DNA of 8,914 nt from Nocardioidaceae bacterium (GTDB taxonomy: Bacteria; Actinomycetota; Actinomycetes; Propionibacteriales; Nocardioidaceae). The stretch spans positions 1 to 8,914 of the forward strand of contig JAGQUE010000190.1 of assembly GCA_020438665.1 (NCBI GenBank). Direction: 5' to 3'. Under the pieces are notes generated by a model that did no database searches, was not told where the DNA came from, and saw only the letters and a program-made list of their open reading frames with translations. Shown here piece by piece: positions 1-5,221 of the stretch (its first letter is position 1; every line of letters begins with the position of its first letter). The position numbers and the translations under genes are program-made.

Positions 1-1524
1 CGGGTCGCGGACCTGACGCCGGCCGAGTCGGCGCTGTTGTCGGGCCACCACCGGCCGATCGTGCTGGTCGCGGACCGGCGCGACGGCCCCCGGCTTCCAC
101 TGGCGCCCTCCGTCGCCCCGCGTCTCGGCGAGACCGGGCTGATGCTGCCCTATACGCCCCTGCACCAGCTGCTGTTCGGGCTGCCGGGCGACGCCGGCGG
201 CCTGACGGCGCTGGTGCTGACGAGCGGCAACCTGGCGGGCGAGCCGATCGTCACCGGCGACGACGAGGCCGTCGAGCGGCTGGCCGGGCTGGCCGACGCC
301 TGGCTGACCCACGACCGGCGCATCCACGTGCCCTGCGACGACTCCGTCGTCCGCGTCGTCGACGAGCTCGAGCTGCCCGTACGTCGCTCGCGCGGCTATG
401 CACCGCTGCCGATCGACCTGCCGTTCGAGGCTCCTCCGGTCCTGGCGGTCGGCGGCGACCTCAAGAACACGTTCTGCCTGGCCGAGGGACGGCTCGCCTG
501 GCTGTCCGCGCACGTCGGCGACATGGACGACCTCGCCACCCAGACGGCCTTCTCGGCCGCCGAGCAGCACCTGGAGATGCTGACCGGGGTCGCGCCTGCC
601 CACGTGGTCGCCGACCGCCACCCGGGCTATCGCACGCACCGGTGGGCCCGCGACAACGCCGGCGATCGTGCGCTTACCCTGGTCCAGCACCATCACGCCC
701 ACGTCGCGTCCACCATGGCCGAGCACGGCCTCGACGGGTCCCAGCGCGTGCTCGGCGTCGCGTTCGACGGCACCGGCTACGGCGATGACGGCGCCTCCTG
801 GGGCGGGGAGTTCCTGCTCGCCGACTACGCCGGTTACGACCGCGTCGGCCACCTGGCCTATGTGCCGCTGCCGGGCGGTGATGCCGGCGTCGAGAACCCG
901 TGCCGGATGGCGCTCTCGCACCTGCGCTGCGCGGGCATCGACTGGGACGAGCGACTGCCCGCGGTGGCCGCCTGCACCCCGGAGGAGCTACGGCTGCTGG
1001 ACCGACAGCTCGAGACCGGCTTCCTGACCGCGCCGACGTCCAGCATGGGACGGCTGTTCGACGCCGTGTCATCGTTGCTCGGCGTGTGCCACCGAGCGGG
1101 CTACGAGGCTCAGGCGGCGATGGAGCTGGAGGCGCTCACACGTGGCGTCGCCGCCGGTCGGCGCTATGCCTTCGCGATCGAGCCGGGTCCCGATGCCCCG
1201 GGGCTGTTGGTCGACCCTGGGCCGCTGCTCGCGGCCATGGTCGAGGACCTCCTGGCGGGAGCCTCCCCCGCCTCGGTCGCGGCGTCGTTCCACGTGGCCA
1301 TCGCGGATGTGGTCGCCGAGATCGCCGACCACGTCCGCAGCACGACCGGGGTCGCGACCGTGGCGCTCACGGGTGGGGTCTTCCTCAACGCCCGGCTGAC
1401 CCACGAGTGCCGGGCTGCGCTGACGTCCCGCGGACTTGCCGTCCTCGTGCACCGCCGCGTGCCGCCCAGCGACGCCGGCCTCGCGCTCGGCCAGGTCGCC
1501 GTTCTCGCCCACCGCGGGGGCTGA
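1..1524 (+). CDS. hypF: HypF carbamoyltransferase, C-terminal 507 residues (5' end outside window)
   Basis: HypF makes the cyanide ligand precursor of [NiFe] hydrogenases: it uses carbamoyl phosphate and ATP to form a carbamoyl-adenylate and passes the carbamoyl group to the C-terminal cysteine of HypE. The frame is open from base 1, so the start, acylphosphatase domain, zinc fingers and first part of the YrdC domain (about 250 residues of a usual 750-800) lie to the left. Visible are the end of the YrdC domain, with LPYTPLHQLLF and TSGNLAGEPI (visible residues 74-83), and the whole Kae1-like domain: LKNTFCL, the metal-binding VQHHHAH (228-234), AFDGTGYGDDG, TSSMGRLFDAV (from 346), GYEAQAAMELE, TGGVFLN (from 457) and PPSDAGLALGQ. 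The usual EPWRMA motif reads ENPCRMA here. It ends in TGA and nothing follows on the same strand, so it is probably the last gene of a hyp operon. Identification is very secure; the activity is inferred from the family. Confidence 0.95.
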   Translation, partial: RVADLTPAESALLSGHHRPIVLVADRRDGPRLPLAPSVAPRLGETGLMLPYTPLHQLLFGLPGDAGGLTALVLTSGNLAGEPIVTGDDEAVERLAGLADAWLTHDRRIHVPCDDSVVRVVDELELPVRRSRGYAPLPIDLPFEAPPVLAVGGDLKNTFCLAEGRLAWLSAHVGDMDDLATQTAFSAAEQHLEMLTGVAPAHVVADRHPGYRTHRWARDNAGDRALTLVQHHHAHVASTMAEHGLDGSQRVLGVAFDGTGYGDDGASWGGEFLLADYAGYDRVGHLAYVPLPGGDAGVENPCRMALSHLRCAGIDWDERLPAVAACTPEELRLLDRQLETGFLTAPTSSMGRLFDAVSSLLGVCHRAGYEAQAAMELEALTRGVAAGRRYAFAIEPGPDAPGLLVDPGPLLAAMVEDLLAGASPASVAASFHVAIADVVAEIADHVRSTTGVATVALTGGVFLNARLTHECRAALTSRGLAVLVHRRVPPSDAGLALGQVAVLAHRGG

Positions 1525-1532
1525 TCCTGGCC

Positions 1533-1573
1533 GGTCCGGGCGGACGTCGGGGAGCCCCGTGACCGCCCGGACC
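1533..1573. terminator. GC-rich hairpin just after hypF, probable intrinsic terminator without U-tract
   Basis: Perfect 11-bp arms (GGTCCGGGCGG at 1533-1543 and CCGCCCGGACC at 1563-1573) begin 8 nt after the hypF stop. The 19-nt loop holds a second small stem (CGGG/CCCG around 1548-1559). No T-run follows on either strand, as is common for actinobacterial terminator hairpins. Termination is inferred from position and predicted stability only. Confidence 0.6.
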
Positions 1574-1586
1574 TGGACCCAGACGC

Positions 1587-1652
1587 GCGCAGCTGCGCCC
1601 GGGCTTGGCCCCGGAGTGCCCGGTGGCGCAGCCCGTCATGCTCGGCTGCGCC
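1587..1652. repeat. Cluster of four GCGCAGC/GCTGCGC elements forming alternative hairpins
   Basis: The heptamer GCGCAGC occurs at 1587-1593 and 1626-1632, and its complement GCTGCGC at 1592-1598 and 1645-1651. The first pair overlaps to give a 12-bp palindrome (1587-1598). The segment 1592-1604 can pair with 1618-1632 (13 bp with a GT bulge), or 1625-1633 can pair with 1644-1652 (perfect 9 bp, 10-nt loop); these two folds exclude one another. The cluster lies between the convergent stops of hypF and the ANTAR gene, so the simplest role is bidirectional transcription termination. Confidence 0.6.
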
Positions 1653-1678
1653 GCGCGACAGCCTCGGAGCGAGCCTGG

Positions 1679-2398
1679 TCAGACGGGGGGAAGCGGAGAC
1701 CTGTCGTGACCGCCGTCGGGCAGCCCCCGCTGGTCGGCGACCTGCTGGGCCAGGTCACGGAGCTTGACGTTGAGCTCGTTGGAGAGCCGTCGCAGCACCT
1801 CGAAAGCGGTGTCATAGGCGATGCCATAGCGCACGGCCAGCACGCCCTGGGCGATCCCGATCACATGTCGCGACTGCATCGCGGACTGGAGGCCGGAGAC
1901 GAGCTCGGCCTGCTCGAGAGCGCTCGCCGCGTGGATCGCATAGATCGCCGCGATGTCGAGCGCCGCGGCGTCGAACACCTGGGCACGACCGGCATAGAGG
2001 TTGAGGGCGCCCAGCGGCTCCTGCTCGGTCTCGAGTGGGACGCTGAGGACCGAGCGCACCCCGCGGACCGCGGCCTCGCTCGACCAGGTCGGCCACCGGT
2101 CCTCGGTCGTCAGGTCGTCGGAGATGCAGTCCTGCCGGTCGCGGGCGGCATCCACGCACGGCCCCTGCCCCAGCTCGTACTGCAGGTCGTCGAGTCGCGC
2201 GGCCACCGCGTCCGTCGACGCGACGCTCGTCGCTCGACCGCCGTGACGCAGCAGGGTGATCCCCGCCCGGTCGCACCCGGGGACGACCTCGACCGCCCGC
2301 CGCGCCACGAGATCGAAGCTCACCGGCTGGGCGCGGCGCCCGAGGAGACTCTGGCTCAGGCCCGCGAACCGAGCGGCGAGCTCCGTCCGGCTGTCCAT
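1679..2398 (-). CDS. GAF-ANTAR domain regulator (putative RNA-binding antiterminator)
   Basis: A 239-residue predicted soluble signalling protein. Residues about 25-163 form a GAF domain, including YELGQGPCVDA (74-84), a phrase typical of actinobacterial GAF-ANTAR proteins. Residues about 167-222 are an ANTAR domain (SRHVIGIAQGVLAVRYGI, then AFEVLRRLSNELNVKLRDLA), a helical RNA-binding module known in other proteins to stabilise paired hairpins and prevent termination. No receiver domain is present, so the input is probably a small ligand, redox state or partner at the GAF domain. The reading frame extends further upstream, but ATG 2398 is preferred: AAGGA sits 9 nt before it, the GAF homology begins soon after, and a nearby in-frame GTG lies too close to that ribosome binding site. 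The gene is convergent with hypF and divergent from the AraC-type gene. No dual-hexaloop target was recognised nearby. The family call is secure; targets are unknown. Confidence 0.9.
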   Translation of the reverse strand: MDSRTELAARFAGLSQSLLGRRAQPVSFDLVARRAVEVVPGCDRAGITLLRHGGRATSVASTDAVAARLDDLQYELGQGPCVDAARDRQDCISDDLTTEDRWPTWSSEAAVRGVRSVLSVPLETEQEPLGALNLYAGRAQVFDAAALDIAAIYAIHAASALEQAELVSGLQSAMQSRHVIGIAQGVLAVRYGIAYDTAFEVLRRLSNELNVKLRDLAQQVADQRGLPDGGHDRSPLPPV

Positions 2399-2645
2399 CG
2401 CCACGTGTCCTTCCCGGTTCCAAGGGTGGGCACCCACCTCGGATGCCCCAGTGTGTGCCAGTGTGCATCCTTGACCTGGACTGGCCGTGAATACAGCGCA
2501 GGAGGTCGATAAGCGCAGACACGGCTGCCAGTCCTCGCCCAGCGACCGCAATCCTTGGCAAGGCCTCCCTAAGATGGACGCACGGTGCCACGCGCATCGC
2601 GGTCAAACAGGGGCCGCGCGGTGACGAGCCTCCGGGGGCTATCCA
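2399..2645. promoter_or_regulatory. Divergent control region between the GAF-ANTAR and AraC-type genes
   Basis: No gene is supported in these 247 bp. On the ANTAR side lie an inverted repeat GGTGGG-CA-CCCACC (2425-2438) and a direct repeat of CAGTGTG at 2449-2455 and 2459-2465, one helical turn apart. On the AraC side lie the palindrome CCTTGGCAAGG (2553-2563) and, just downstream, TAAGAT (2570-2575), a reasonable actinobacterial -10 on the plus strand without a convincing -35. TTGACC at 2471-2476 is -35-like but has no good partner. Promoter and operator roles are inferred. Confidence 0.4.
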
Positions 2646-3137
2646 ATGACTGACGGGACGACACGGTCTCGCCCCTACCCTTCCTCCGCAGATCTGTCTG
2701 CCCTGTTGTCGCCGGTGACGTCAGCAGCGCTGTCGGAGGTCCTGGCGCCGCTGCCGCCCTGGTCGCAGCTACCACGGACCGTCCGACGGTCGATCGCCTA
2801 CCTGGCGCTGCACCTGGACGGCAGCGTGGACAGCGACCGACTGGCCGGCCAGTCGGCGACCTCGTTGCGAGCACTCCAGTACGCCTTCCGACGGCATCTG
2901 GATGCCACCCCCATGGCCTTCTACCGACGGCTACGGCTGGCGTGCGCACACCGGGAGCTCACCGATGCCCATCCAGGCAACGGGGTGACGGTGGGGTCGG
3001 TGGCCGCCCGCTACGGGTTCTACAACGCAGGTCGGTTCGCGGCGGAGTACTCCGACACCTACGGCGTCAGGCCCGGCGAGTCGCTGCGTCGGGTCACCGC
3101 CACTCGTTCGGGGTTGACCGAGCAGACCGACTCCTGA
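2646..3137 (+). CDS. Short AraC-type transcriptional regulator (DNA-binding domain only)
   Basis: A 163-residue protein whose residues about 48-149 form an AraC-type double helix-turn-helix domain. The first HTH is around SDRLAGQSATSLRALQYAFR (63-82) and the second around VTVGSVAARYGFYNAGRFAAEY (114-135). The family's closing pattern is clear (RFAAEYSDTYGVRPGESLR). AraC regulators usually carry about 150-200 N-terminal residues of ligand-binding domain; here only about 47 residues with no recognisable fold precede the DNA-binding part. An in-frame stop at 2622-2624 with no other start before ATG 2646 shows that nothing larger is encoded directly upstream. The ribosome binding site is poor (GGGGG about 8 nt before the ATG). 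The gene stops 38 nt before the XRE gene, which appears to have its own promoter. The family is secure. Whether it controls the divergent ANTAR gene, the downstream exporter unit or something remote is unknown. Confidence 0.85.
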   Translation: MTDGTTRSRPYPSSADLSALLSPVTSAALSEVLAPLPPWSQLPRTVRRSIAYLALHLDGSVDSDRLAGQSATSLRALQYAFRRHLDATPMAFYRRLRLACAHRELTDAHPGNGVTVGSVAARYGFYNAGRFAAEYSDTYGVRPGESLRRVTATRSGLTEQTDS

Positions 3138-3139
3138 CC

Positions 3140-3179
3140 TTGTCGGGTGCACCATGAGTGCACTATCGTGCACTCATGG
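3140..3179 (+). promoter_or_regulatory. Promoter with GTGCAC operator array overlapping the XRE-cupin start codon
   Basis: TTGTCG (3140-3145), an 18-nt spacer and TATCGT (3164-3169) form a plausible promoter. Transcription would start about 7 nt downstream, at or next to A3176 of the ATG, giving a leaderless mRNA, and no Shine-Dalgarno is visible. Overlaid on it are three GTGCAC boxes (3147-3152, 3158-3163, 3168-3173). The last two lie inside a perfect dyad with 12-bp arms (3152-3163 and 3168-3179) separated by TATC. Repression by the adjacent HTH protein is inferred. Confidence 0.7.
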
Positions 3180-3772
3180 ACGAGGAGACGGCTGCTCTCG
3201 CGGCCGCCATCGGCGATCGGGTGCGCCAGCAACGGGCCGCGCAGCGTTGGACGTTGGACCGGCTCGCCGACGAGGCCGGTATCAGCCGCCGGATGGTGGT
3301 CAACGTCGAGCAAGGTGCCGCCAACCCCAGTGTCGCGACGCTGCTGCGGCTCGCCAGCGCTCTCGGGGTCGGCCTGCCGGCGCTCGTCGAGCCCCCCGAG
3401 CAGCACGCCGTCACCGTCACCCGCGCCGGAACGGCCCCAGTGCTGTGGCGCGGCGACGCGGGCGGTCGAGCCCACCTGGTGGCCGCCACCCGCACGCCCG
3501 AGGTCGTCGAACAGTGGGACTGGTGGCTCGGCGCGGGTGACCGTCACGTCGGCGAGGCACACTCCCCCGGTACCCAGGAGCTGCTCCACGTCCTCGCGGG
3601 CAGCGTGGCGGTGCACGTGGGTCGCGACCTGATCCGACTGGGGGCCGGCGACGCGATCAGCTTCCCCGGCGACGTCGACCACGCCTACGCCAACTCCGGC
3701 GATACGACGGCCAGGTTCGCACTGACCGTCTTCGAGCCGCGTCGGCGCCGCGGCGAGGTGACACCGCGATGA
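3176..3772 (+). CDS. XRE-family regulator with C-terminal cupin domain
   Basis: A 198-residue transcription factor. Residues about 12-70 are an XRE-type HTH (RQQRAAQRWTLDRLADEAGI, then VEQGAANPSVATLLRLASAL). Residues about 117-187 are a cupin barrel (PGTQELLHVLAGSVAVHVG, then LGAGDAISFPGDVDHAYAN), which in such proteins senses a small metabolite. Members commonly act as repressors of a neighbouring transporter or catabolic gene. I chose ATG 3176 over the in-frame GTG 3158: neither has a Shine-Dalgarno, the HTH starts comfortably after the ATG, and a promoter would place the transcript start at the ATG. The stop overlaps the exporter start (ATGA, 3769-3772), implying translational coupling and a shared function. 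The GTGCAC array over its own start suggests autoregulation. The inducing ligand is not evident; the exporter's substrate, perhaps an amino acid, is the natural guess. Confidence 0.9.
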   Translation: MDEETAALAAAIGDRVRQQRAAQRWTLDRLADEAGISRRMVVNVEQGAANPSVATLLRLASALGVGLPALVEPPEQHAVTVTRAGTAPVLWRGDAGGRAHLVAATRTPEVVEQWDWWLGAGDRHVGEAHSPGTQELLHVLAGSVAVHVGRDLIRLGAGDAISFPGDVDHAYANSGDTTARFALTVFEPRRRRGEVTPR

Positions 3773-4686
3773 CCGAGAGCCCGGTCCTCCGGGTCCCGCC
3801 CTGGTCGCTGGCCGTGGCCGCGATGCTCTCAGTGCAGCTGGCGTCGGCGCTGTCGCTCCCCCTCATGCGAGCCGTCGGTCCGGCCGGCACGGCTTGGCTG
3901 CGCCTCACCGCGGGCGCCGTCGTGTTCATCGCCCTCGCCCGCCCGCCGCTCCGCTCGATCAGGCGCGCCGACGTCCCGGGTCTGGTAGTTCTCGGGCTGA
4001 CCAGCGGCCTGGTCACGATCGCCTTCCTCGCGGCGATCGAGCGCATCCCACTGGGGACCGCGGTGGCCATCGAGTTCCTCGGGCCGCTCACCGTGGCCTC
4101 GGCTCGCAGCCACCGACTCAGGGCGCTGCTGTGGCCCGTTCTCGCGTTGACGGGCGTGCTCCTGCTGACCGAGCCGTGGCGCGGCGAGATCCGTCCTGCC
4201 GGTCTGGTCTTCGCGAGCGTCGCCGCGATCGGCTGGGCGGGGTACATCGTGCTGACCCGCCACGTCGGCGACCGCTTCGACGGGCTGTCGGGCCTCTCCC
4301 TGACCGTGCCCATCGCTGCCCTGACCGCGGCGGGCCTCGGGCTCCCACAGGCCTGGGGCCATCTCTCGTTTGGCGTTGTCGCCGCTGGGATGGGGCTGGC
4401 GCTGCTGCTTCCCGTGCTGCCCTACGCCTTCGAGCTGATCGCCATCCGTCACCTGACGATGGCTGCCTTCGGCACGCTGATGGCCGTCGAGCCGGCGATC
4501 GCGCTGGTGCTCGGCCTGATCGTGCTCCACCAACGAGCGACCGGCCTCCAGCTCCTGGGCATCCTGCTCGTCGTGCTTGCCGGAGCGGGCGCACAGCGAG
4601 GCGGGCGCCGCAGATCGGACGATGACCGCTCGGAGTTCGACGCGGTGCTCACCGCCGACGTGACGGCCCCGATCGATCCCCCGTGA
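3769..4686 (+). CDS. EamA/DMT-family inner-membrane exporter, RhtA-like
   Basis: A 305-residue integral membrane protein of the drug/metabolite transporter superfamily with two EamA repeats. About ten hydrophobic segments are visible, near residues 13-34, 42-58, 69-90, 95-111, 119-136, 144-164, 175-192, 200-220, 232-252 and 258-276. The phrase IPLGTAVAIEFLGPLTVA (93-110) closely resembles the matching part of E. coli RhtA, a threonine/homoserine exporter, which makes amino-acid or related metabolite efflux the best guess; the substrate cannot be read from sequence. The last 30 residues are a hydrophilic, Arg/Asp-rich tail, presumably cytoplasmic. The start ATG overlaps the stop of the XRE-cupin gene (ATGA), so the exporter is probably translated by coupling and controlled by that regulator. 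No terminator hairpin fits between its stop and the convergent tRNA gene. Confidence 0.9.
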   Translation: MTESPVLRVPPWSLAVAAMLSVQLASALSLPLMRAVGPAGTAWLRLTAGAVVFIALARPPLRSIRRADVPGLVVLGLTSGLVTIAFLAAIERIPLGTAVAIEFLGPLTVASARSHRLRALLWPVLALTGVLLLTEPWRGEIRPAGLVFASVAAIGWAGYIVLTRHVGDRFDGLSGLSLTVPIAALTAAGLGLPQAWGHLSFGVVAAGMGLALLLPVLPYAFELIAIRHLTMAAFGTLMAVEPAIALVLGLIVLHQRATGLQLLGILLVVLAGAGAQRGGRRRSDDDRSEFDAVLTADVTAPIDPP

Positions 4687-4698
4687 CCGGGACCGTGG

Positions 4699-4770
4699 TG
4701 GGCGCAACAGGGATCGAACCTGTGACCGCTGGTTTGTAAGACCAGTGCTCTACCGCTGAGCTATACGCCC
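4699..4770 (-). tRNA. tRNA-Val (anticodon UAC), CCA encoded
   Basis: The reverse complement folds as a standard 72-nt tRNA. The acceptor is GGGCGTA/TGCGCCC with one G-T pair, the D arm is GCTC-AGCGGTA-GAGC, the anticodon stem CTGGT/ACCAG encloses loop CTTACAA (anticodon TAC, reading GUA), and the T arm is ACAGG-TTCGATC-CCTGT with discriminator A. CCA is genomically encoded at 4696-4698. The gene converges on the exporter, 9 nt from its stop to the CCA. Confidence 0.97.
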
Positions 4771-4783
4771 CAGAAGCGGGCAC

Positions 4784-4814
4784 AGACTACGGCAGTCGGC
4801 GGGCACCGGCCCAA
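4784..4814 (-). promoter_or_regulatory. Possible promoter of tRNA-Val
   Basis: On the minus strand TTGGGC (4814-4809) and TAGTCT (4789-4784) are separated by 19 nt; the spacing is long, but the -10 fits TANNNT. The -10 ends 13 nt before the mature tRNA 5' end, leaving a short leader for RNase P to remove. Weak evidence. Confidence 0.35.
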
Positions 4815-4823
4815 CCGGAGGTC

Positions 4824-4867
4824 GCGGTGAGCGCCTGCGGATCGCCTCCGACCGAGGATCTCACCGC
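4824..4867. repeat. Imperfect nested inverted repeat upstream of tRNA-Val
   Basis: GCGGTGAG (4824-4831) pairs with CTCACCGC (4860-4867). Inside, CCTC (4845-4848) can pair with GAGG (4854-4857). It lies 8 nt from the first 48-bp repeat. Function unknown. Confidence 0.4.
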
Positions 4868-4875
4868 ACGATGCC

Positions 4876-4923
4876 GAAATGAGTTGAACCGCTGGCGTCT
4901 CGGGTCACCAGCGGTTCAACAAG
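4876..4923. repeat. 48-bp hairpin repeat, copy 1
   Basis: The core is a perfect 13-bp inverted repeat, GTTGAACCGCTGG (4883-4895) and CCAGCGGTTCAAC (4908-4920), with a 12-nt loop. The whole 48 bp recurs at 5103-5150 with a single difference (T4885 versus C). On the minus strand a TACGGT hexamer lies just upstream. It could be a REP-like element, a terminator or the start of a small RNA; the sequence does not decide. Confidence 0.75.
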
Positions 4924-5102
4924 AAAAACCGTACACGAGATCGCCCGGACATCAAGGGCCCCGACGGCAAAATCCCCGGGAATTTACAAATGGTACGCGA
5001 CAACGTCGGCCGGGTCGCGCGGGTCACGCGATCGACGCTGGAAATGGTCTAGGGATTGGTCCTCGCGCGGCATCCCCCACCCGATCGACCCGGGCGAGGC
5101 CG

Positions 5103-5150
5103 GAAATGAGTCGAACCGCTGGCGTCTCGGGTCACCAGCGGTTCAACAAG
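5103..5150. repeat. 48-bp hairpin repeat, copy 2
   Basis: Same orientation as copy 1 and 47 of 48 bases identical. The difference (C5112) creates one C-A mismatch in the 13-bp stem (5110-5122 with 5135-5147), while the 12-nt loop is unchanged. It lies 31 nt from the hairpin that follows the peroxiredoxin gene. Confidence 0.75.
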
Positions 5151-5180
5151 CCCAACACTAGCCCGCGCGGTGCCGCGACA

Positions 5181-5215
5181 CCAGCCTTTTCGCCGAACTC
5201 GGCGAAAAAGGCTGG
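5181..5215 (-). terminator. Terminator-like hairpin after the peroxiredoxin gene
   Basis: A long inverted repeat starts 6 nt past the ahpE stop. CCAGCC/GGCTGG form the base, a T-run faces an A-run (4 against 5, one bulge), and CGCCG/CGGCG close a 4-nt loop. No U-tract follows on the minus strand, so this is an I-shaped terminator at best; position and length make termination or 3'-end protection the likely role. Confidence 0.6.
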
Positions 5216-5221
5216 GTCGGT

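Larger units (their letters stand above)
4772..5221. other. Gene-free interval with repeats and hairpins
   Basis: These 450 bp between tRNA-Val and the peroxiredoxin stop hold no convincing protein gene. Frames here lack the codon pattern of the neighbours, and the one long open frame reads straight through the repeats. Its contents are an imperfect hairpin, two 48-bp hairpin repeats and a terminator-like hairpin, each listed separately, plus a somewhat less GC-rich patch at about 4920-4995. The interval is downstream of the minus-strand operon and upstream of the tRNA. Confidence 0.6.

Noticed and set aside
1436..2512. Plus-strand open frame overlapping the end of hypF and the ANTAR gene
   Set aside because: The ANTAR gene on the other strand has clear GAF and ANTAR domains; this frame has none and runs through the GC-rich hairpins.
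3158..3175. Upstream GTG start for the XRE-cupin gene (six more residues)
   Set aside because: No Shine-Dalgarno, the added residues are outside the HTH, and the GTG lies within the operator array upstream of the inferred transcription start.
3829..4707. Minus-strand open frame of 292 codons opposite the exporter
   Set aside because: The charged, repetitive translation is typical of an antisense shadow; the plus strand encodes an unmistakable membrane protein that overlaps the XRE gene properly.
4696..4770. tRNA-Val as an attachment site of an integrated element
   Set aside because: No duplicate of the tRNA 3' end and no integrase or mobile genes occur in the window; the flanks look like ordinary chromosome.
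4876..5150. CRISPR array
   Set aside because: Only two repeats, 179 bp apart rather than about 30-40, with no third copy and no cas genes.
5181..5215. Terminal inverted repeat of a mobile element
   Set aside because: It is a single self-pairing hairpin abutting a stop codon, with no partner end or transposase; a transcript-end structure is simpler.
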